Shown here: one piece after another, positions 24,274 to 26,620 of the stretch
Position numbering within the stretch: position 1 is the first letter of the stretch
Layout: each line of letters begins with the position of its first letter
NCBI GenBank assembly: GCA_002407845.1
Contig: DHPK01000018.1
Coordinates: 8,672 to 35,291 of the forward strand
Source: Leptolinea sp. UBA5366
GTDB lineage: Bacteria > Chloroflexota > Anaerolineae > Anaerolineales > Anaerolineaceae
DNA: 26,620 nucleotides
Direction: 5' to 3'
Translations under genes and position numbers: made by a program
The notes under the pieces: generated by a model
What the model was told of the DNA's origin: nothing
Database searches by the model: none
Seen by the model: only the letters and a program-made list of their open reading frames with translations

Positions 24274-24302
24274 TTGACATGTTCAGCATAACATGCTACT
24301 AT
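24274..24302 (+). promoter_or_regulatory. Promoter of the GntR-ECF operon
   Basis: A perfect -35 box TTGACA (24274-24279) and TACTAT (24297-24302) are 17 bases apart. Transcription would begin near 24309, about 98 bases before the GntR start. Upstream, GTTGTTGAACAAC (24247-24259) is a perfect 13-base palindrome that may be another regulator site. Confidence 0.6.
24278..24295 (+). promoter_or_regulatory. Candidate GntR operator inside the promoter spacer
   Basis: CATGTT (24278-24283) and AACATG (24290-24295) are perfect inverted 6-mers six bases apart. The site overlaps the end of the -35 box and fills the spacer to the -10 box. A dimeric GntR-family repressor bound here would exclude RNA polymerase, so self-repression by the adjacent gene is likely. 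Confidence 0.5.
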
Positions 24303-24406
24303 TCCGAAAACAAGTGATTCTACGACACCTATTTTTGAAATAATCATAAACCAGAAAACGCTGGAAAGAACGAATAACCGGTTTGAAAACAAAAAAGAAA
24401 ACCGCC

Positions 24407-25159
24407 ATGATAAATAATCAAAGAATTCCAACCGACTCCTTGAAAGGCGCACAGCCTCGCTATGTCGCAGCTTACCGCAAACTGGTTGAGATGGTCAGCG
24501 GCATGGCAGCGGGAGATCAGCTGCCAACCGAAGAAACATTGGCAAAAGAATTTGGCATTTCGCGCAACACTCTGCGTCAGGCGCTCCAGCTGCTCCATGA
24601 AGATAAACTCATTTATAAACGCAAAGGATTGGGCACCTTCGTCTCTGGAACACCCTACCTCGGAAAGTCTGATCTCAGCAATTACCAATCTGCTCAGCAA
24701 AGCATCAGACGGCTTGGGATTGAAACGGATGTTTTGGAAACAACCATCACGATCGAAAAAATTGACAAGATAACCGCAGAATGGCTCGGCAAGGATGAGG
24801 ATTCGTGCATGTTCTACGTCTCGCGGATAATCTCAAATAAAAAAGACAATGACATCCGCTACTTTTTTTGCGAAGACTATGTCCCTGCTGATATCGGTAT
24901 TGAACTGACAAAATTTAATAAGGACGAGTTTGTCCAAACATATGAAGCGATGGGCGGAGCTTCGTTATGCAATATCACTTCAATTTCGAGCGGGGATTTT
25001 CACAGCGAAAAACTGCGGGTTGAAAAAGGGACACCAGTAGTAGTTCTTCAGCAAATTGTGCTCGATTCAAATGGAAAAAAAATCTATCTTAATAAAACCT
25101 ACGTCAACACAGAAAATACAGATAATTCATTAGTGATCACCAGACATAGTTTTGTCTGA
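24407..25159 (+). CDS. GntR family (HutC subfamily) transcriptional regulator
   Basis: A 250-residue DNA-binding repressor. The N-terminal winged helix-turn-helix is typical of the family (QLPTEETLAKEFGISRNTL, residues about 39-57, then the wing YKRKGLGTFVSG). The rest (about 95-245) is a UTRA ligand-binding domain of the HutC type, which usually senses a small metabolite related to the controlled pathway. The start is uncertain: ATG 24407 is given, but an in-frame TTG at 24383 would add eight basic residues, and neither has a strong ribosome site. It leads the ECF transporter genes and has a palindrome in its own promoter, so it probably controls itself, the transporter and perhaps the divergent desulfidase-like gene. 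Confidence 0.88.
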   Translation: MINNQRIPTDSLKGAQPRYVAAYRKLVEMVSGMAAGDQLPTEETLAKEFGISRNTLRQALQLLHEDKLIYKRKGLGTFVSGTPYLGKSDLSNYQSAQQSIRRLGIETDVLETTITIEKIDKITAEWLGKDEDSCMFYVSRIISNKKDNDIRYFFCEDYVPADIGIELTKFNKDEFVQTYEAMGGASLCNITSISSGDFHSEKLRVEKGTPVVVLQQIVLDSNGKKIYLNKTYVNTENTDNSLVITRHSFV

Positions 25160-25184
25160 TCTGTCAAAAATAGGAGGGAGTCCT

Positions 25185-25217
25185 ATGAAAAATCAAAAGA
25201 TAGGAGATTGGAAATGA
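25185..25217 (+). CDS. Ten-codon leader ORF before the ECF S component
   Basis: ATG 25185 opens a 10-codon frame (MKNQKIGDWK) whose TGA stop (25215-25217) overlaps the S-component start in ATGATG. It has a near-perfect ribosome site AGGAGGGAG seven bases upstream, stronger than most in this window. This suggests real translation and coupling to the S component. The peptide itself has no recognisable attenuator feature such as repeated identical codons. It could be a chance reading of a duplicated ribosome site. Confidence 0.4.
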   Translation: MKNQKIGDWK

Positions 25218-25846
25218 TGGAAACCAAAAAGAAAAAATATTCAATCAAAGATGACTTTTCGATGCTGGCAATTCTGCTGATCCCGGTCGGAGTTGCAGTA
25301 AACTTTGTTGGCGGTCAACTCGCATCCTTGCTGAAACTCCCGATGTACCTGGATACGATTGGCACGATTTTCACTGCCATGCTCTGCGGTCCATGGGTGG
25401 GCGCTGTGACCGGCGCACTGACAAACATCGTCACCGGGATCGCAAACCCTGTGAACTTTGCCTTCATCCCTGTCAACATCATCGCAGGTCTGGTTACCGG
25501 TTACCTGGCGCGCTTTAATTGGTTCAGCGTCTGGTGGAAATGGATCCTCTCCATGCTCATCATGGCAGCTGTATCAATTATCGTATCCGCTCCAATTGTG
25601 GTTCTGATGTTCGGGGGCGTTACCGGCAGTGGTACGTCGCTGATCACCGCGACGATGATGGCAGCCGGCACCAACATTTGGGCAGCATTCTTCGGCACTG
25701 AAGGAATTTTCACGGTTTTGGATCGAATTATTTCGTTCCTGATCAGCTGGCTGGTCATTAAAGTCATTCCGGATCGCACTTTGGTTAAGTTCAGCTGTGG
25801 TGAAAACTATATTAAAGACAGAGATCATTTGGAAAGTGAAGAGTAA
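25214..25846 (+). CDS. ECF transporter S component (substrate-specific subunit)
   Basis: A 210-residue integral membrane protein with a short basic N-terminus and five to six hydrophobic segments. The stretch LPMYLDTIGTIFTAMLCGPWVGAVTGALTNIVTGIANP is typical of ECF S components of the COG4720-like group, and the next gene encodes EcfT, which settles the system type. ATG 25214 has GGAG eight bases upstream; a TTG at 25208 is rejected. S components set the specificity, often for vitamins, nucleobases or metals. This one has no feature that names the ligand. The link with a GntR/UTRA regulator and a TudS-like enzyme allows a guess at a nucleobase-like compound. Confidence 0.85.
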   Translation: MMETKKKKYSIKDDFSMLAILLIPVGVAVNFVGGQLASLLKLPMYLDTIGTIFTAMLCGPWVGAVTGALTNIVTGIANPVNFAFIPVNIIAGLVTGYLARFNWFSVWWKWILSMLIMAAVSIIVSAPIVVLMFGGVTGSGTSLITATMMAAGTNIWAAFFGTEGIFTVLDRIISFLISWLVIKVIPDRTLVKFSCGENYIKDRDHLESEE

Positions 25847-25906
25847 AGTTTGTAAAATAGAGACTCCCTCTCTTTTTTACGGCTGAGACAATTGGAGGAC
25901 GCCTAA

Positions 25907-26620
25907 ATGGAAAACACCTATACAGATATGATCCAAATCCATAAAAAGAACAAAGTTGCGGGGCTGCATCCCAATGCAAAAACTGTGATTTTGGTTCTAT
26001 ATATGGTTTGCACATTCATTCTCGGCACGGTTCATTTGACTGAATACAATTTGAAACTGTTGCTGATCCCCTGGTTTTTTGTGATCTTAATCCTGATTGC
26101 AGCCAGCGGGCTGACCCGAGAATCTGTCAGTGCGATGAAATCTGTCGCAATCGTAGCGCTCATTATTTTTATCGCTCAGGCTTTTTTGATTCCAGGCGGG
26201 CGCCTTCTCTGGCAATGGCGATTTTTAAAAATCTATGAGAATGGGCTTCAGACCTCGATTTCTTTGTCCTTCATGGTGATGGACATCGCAGGAATTTTTG
26301 TCTGGTTTTTTCAATCAACCAGTAATAAAGAAATTTCCCGGGCGCTTGAAGATTCGGGCATGAGTTATCGTTCAGCCTATGTATTCATGTCCTCTATTCA
26401 AATGATTAATGTGCTGAGCACAAACAGCAAATCAATCATGAATGCGCAAAAAGCTCGCGGGGTGGAGACAGAAGGAAACGTCCTCGTTCGCTCGCGCGCG
26501 TTCATTCCGGCACTGATCCCGCTGATCTTGCAGGCGATCATCAGCTCCGAAGAACGCGTCCTCACGCTGGAAGCAAGAGGATTTGCCCTGCAGGGAAAAT
26601 CCTCTTGCTTCCAGCGTGAG
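25907..26620 (+). CDS. ecfT: ECF transporter transmembrane protein EcfT (3' end missing)
   Basis: The frame runs open to the end of the window (238 codons). ATG 25907 has GGAGG eight bases upstream. Four or more hydrophobic segments are followed by the two coupling motifs that bind the ATPase pair: NAQKARGVETEG (ARG at 183-185) and TLEARGF (ARG at 223-225). This is diagnostic of EcfT/CbiQ. Residues from about 229 on (KSSCFQRE and the bases around it) come from the second arm of a terminal palindrome and are probably not genuine. The EcfA ATPases are expected beyond the window. It completes, with the S component, an energy-coupling-factor importer of unknown substrate. Confidence 0.9.
   Translation, partial: MENTYTDMIQIHKKNKVAGLHPNAKTVILVLYMVCTFILGTVHLTEYNLKLLLIPWFFVILILIAASGLTRESVSAMKSVAIVALIIFIAQAFLIPGGRLLWQWRFLKIYENGLQTSISLSFMVMDIAGIFVWFFQSTSNKEISRALEDSGMSYRSAYVFMSSIQMINVLSTNSKSIMNAQKARGVETEGNVLVRSRAFIPALIPLILQAIISSEERVLTLEARGFALQGKSSCFQRE
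26561..26620. repeat. 60-bp terminal palindrome, probable fold-back artefact
   Basis: Bases 26561-26590 and the reverse complement of 26591-26620 agree at 29 of 30 positions (mismatch between 26585 and 26596), with no loop at all. The first arm is normal EcfT coding sequence; the second arm repeats it backwards up to the last base. Such loop-free inversion at a contig end is typical of template-switch chimeras or assembly errors. Confidence 0.8.

Overview
The window looks like a chromosomal segment of an anaerobic, carbohydrate-using bacterium. It carries five transport systems, of which two are cut by the window edges, and no rRNA, tRNA, phage, transposon or CRISPR sequence that I can see. 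The taxon cannot be fixed from the sequence. A Pro/Glu/Thr/Ala-rich linker behind a lipoprotein signal, sugar ABC systems, and a GldF/GldG/DUF4340 set would suit Chloroflexota (Anaerolineae) or a Clostridia-like lineage. This is only an inference.

Layout. (1) 1-3517, + strand: the 3' part of an ABC-2 permease (GldF-like), a GldG-like protein and a DUF4340 protein, tightly overlapped. (2) 3580-12420, + strand: a sugar island. A TIM-barrel isomerase/epimerase comes first. A promoter with a LacI/cre-type operator across its -35 box then drives a sugar-binding protein, a double-NBD ATPase, two different permeases, a Gfo/Idh/MocA oxidoreductase, a second TIM-barrel enzyme and a ROK sugar kinase, closed by a strong terminator. 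(3) 12491-15604, - strand: a D-2-hydroxyacid dehydrogenase, an FGGY kinase and a KDPG-type aldolase, in that order of transcription. (4) 15881-18689, - strand: a three-gene ABC importer of the COG2984/COG4120/COG1101 type. (5) 18951-23601, + strand: a compact operon of a solute-binding/von Willebrand A lipoprotein, an XpaC-like membrane protein, a second membrane-anchored solute-binding protein and a TelA-like protein, closed by a terminator. (6) 23669-24223, - strand: a TudS-related putative desulfidase. (7) 24274-26620, + strand: a GntR/HutC regulator with a likely self-operator, a 10-codon leader ORF, an ECF S component and an EcfT protein cut by the window end.

How they work together. The sugar island probably imports a sugar or glycoside, oxidises and rearranges it with the dehydrogenase and two TIM-barrel enzymes, and phosphorylates the product with the ROK kinase. 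This make-up resembles the known oxidation/elimination/hydration routes for levoglucosan and for C-glycosides. The minus-strand cassette would reduce or oxidise a 2-oxo/2-hydroxy acid, phosphorylate it and cleave it to pyruvate plus an aldehyde. The vWA/XpaC/SBP/TelA operon is the least understood unit: two paralogous binding-protein domains, one fused to a MIDAS-bearing vWA domain, sit with two proteins whose families are linked to toxic-anion or envelope stress.

Quality note: the last 60 bases (26561-26620) form an almost perfect palindrome inside the EcfT gene. They are most likely a fold-back sequencing or assembly artefact, so the final ~30 bases should not be trusted.
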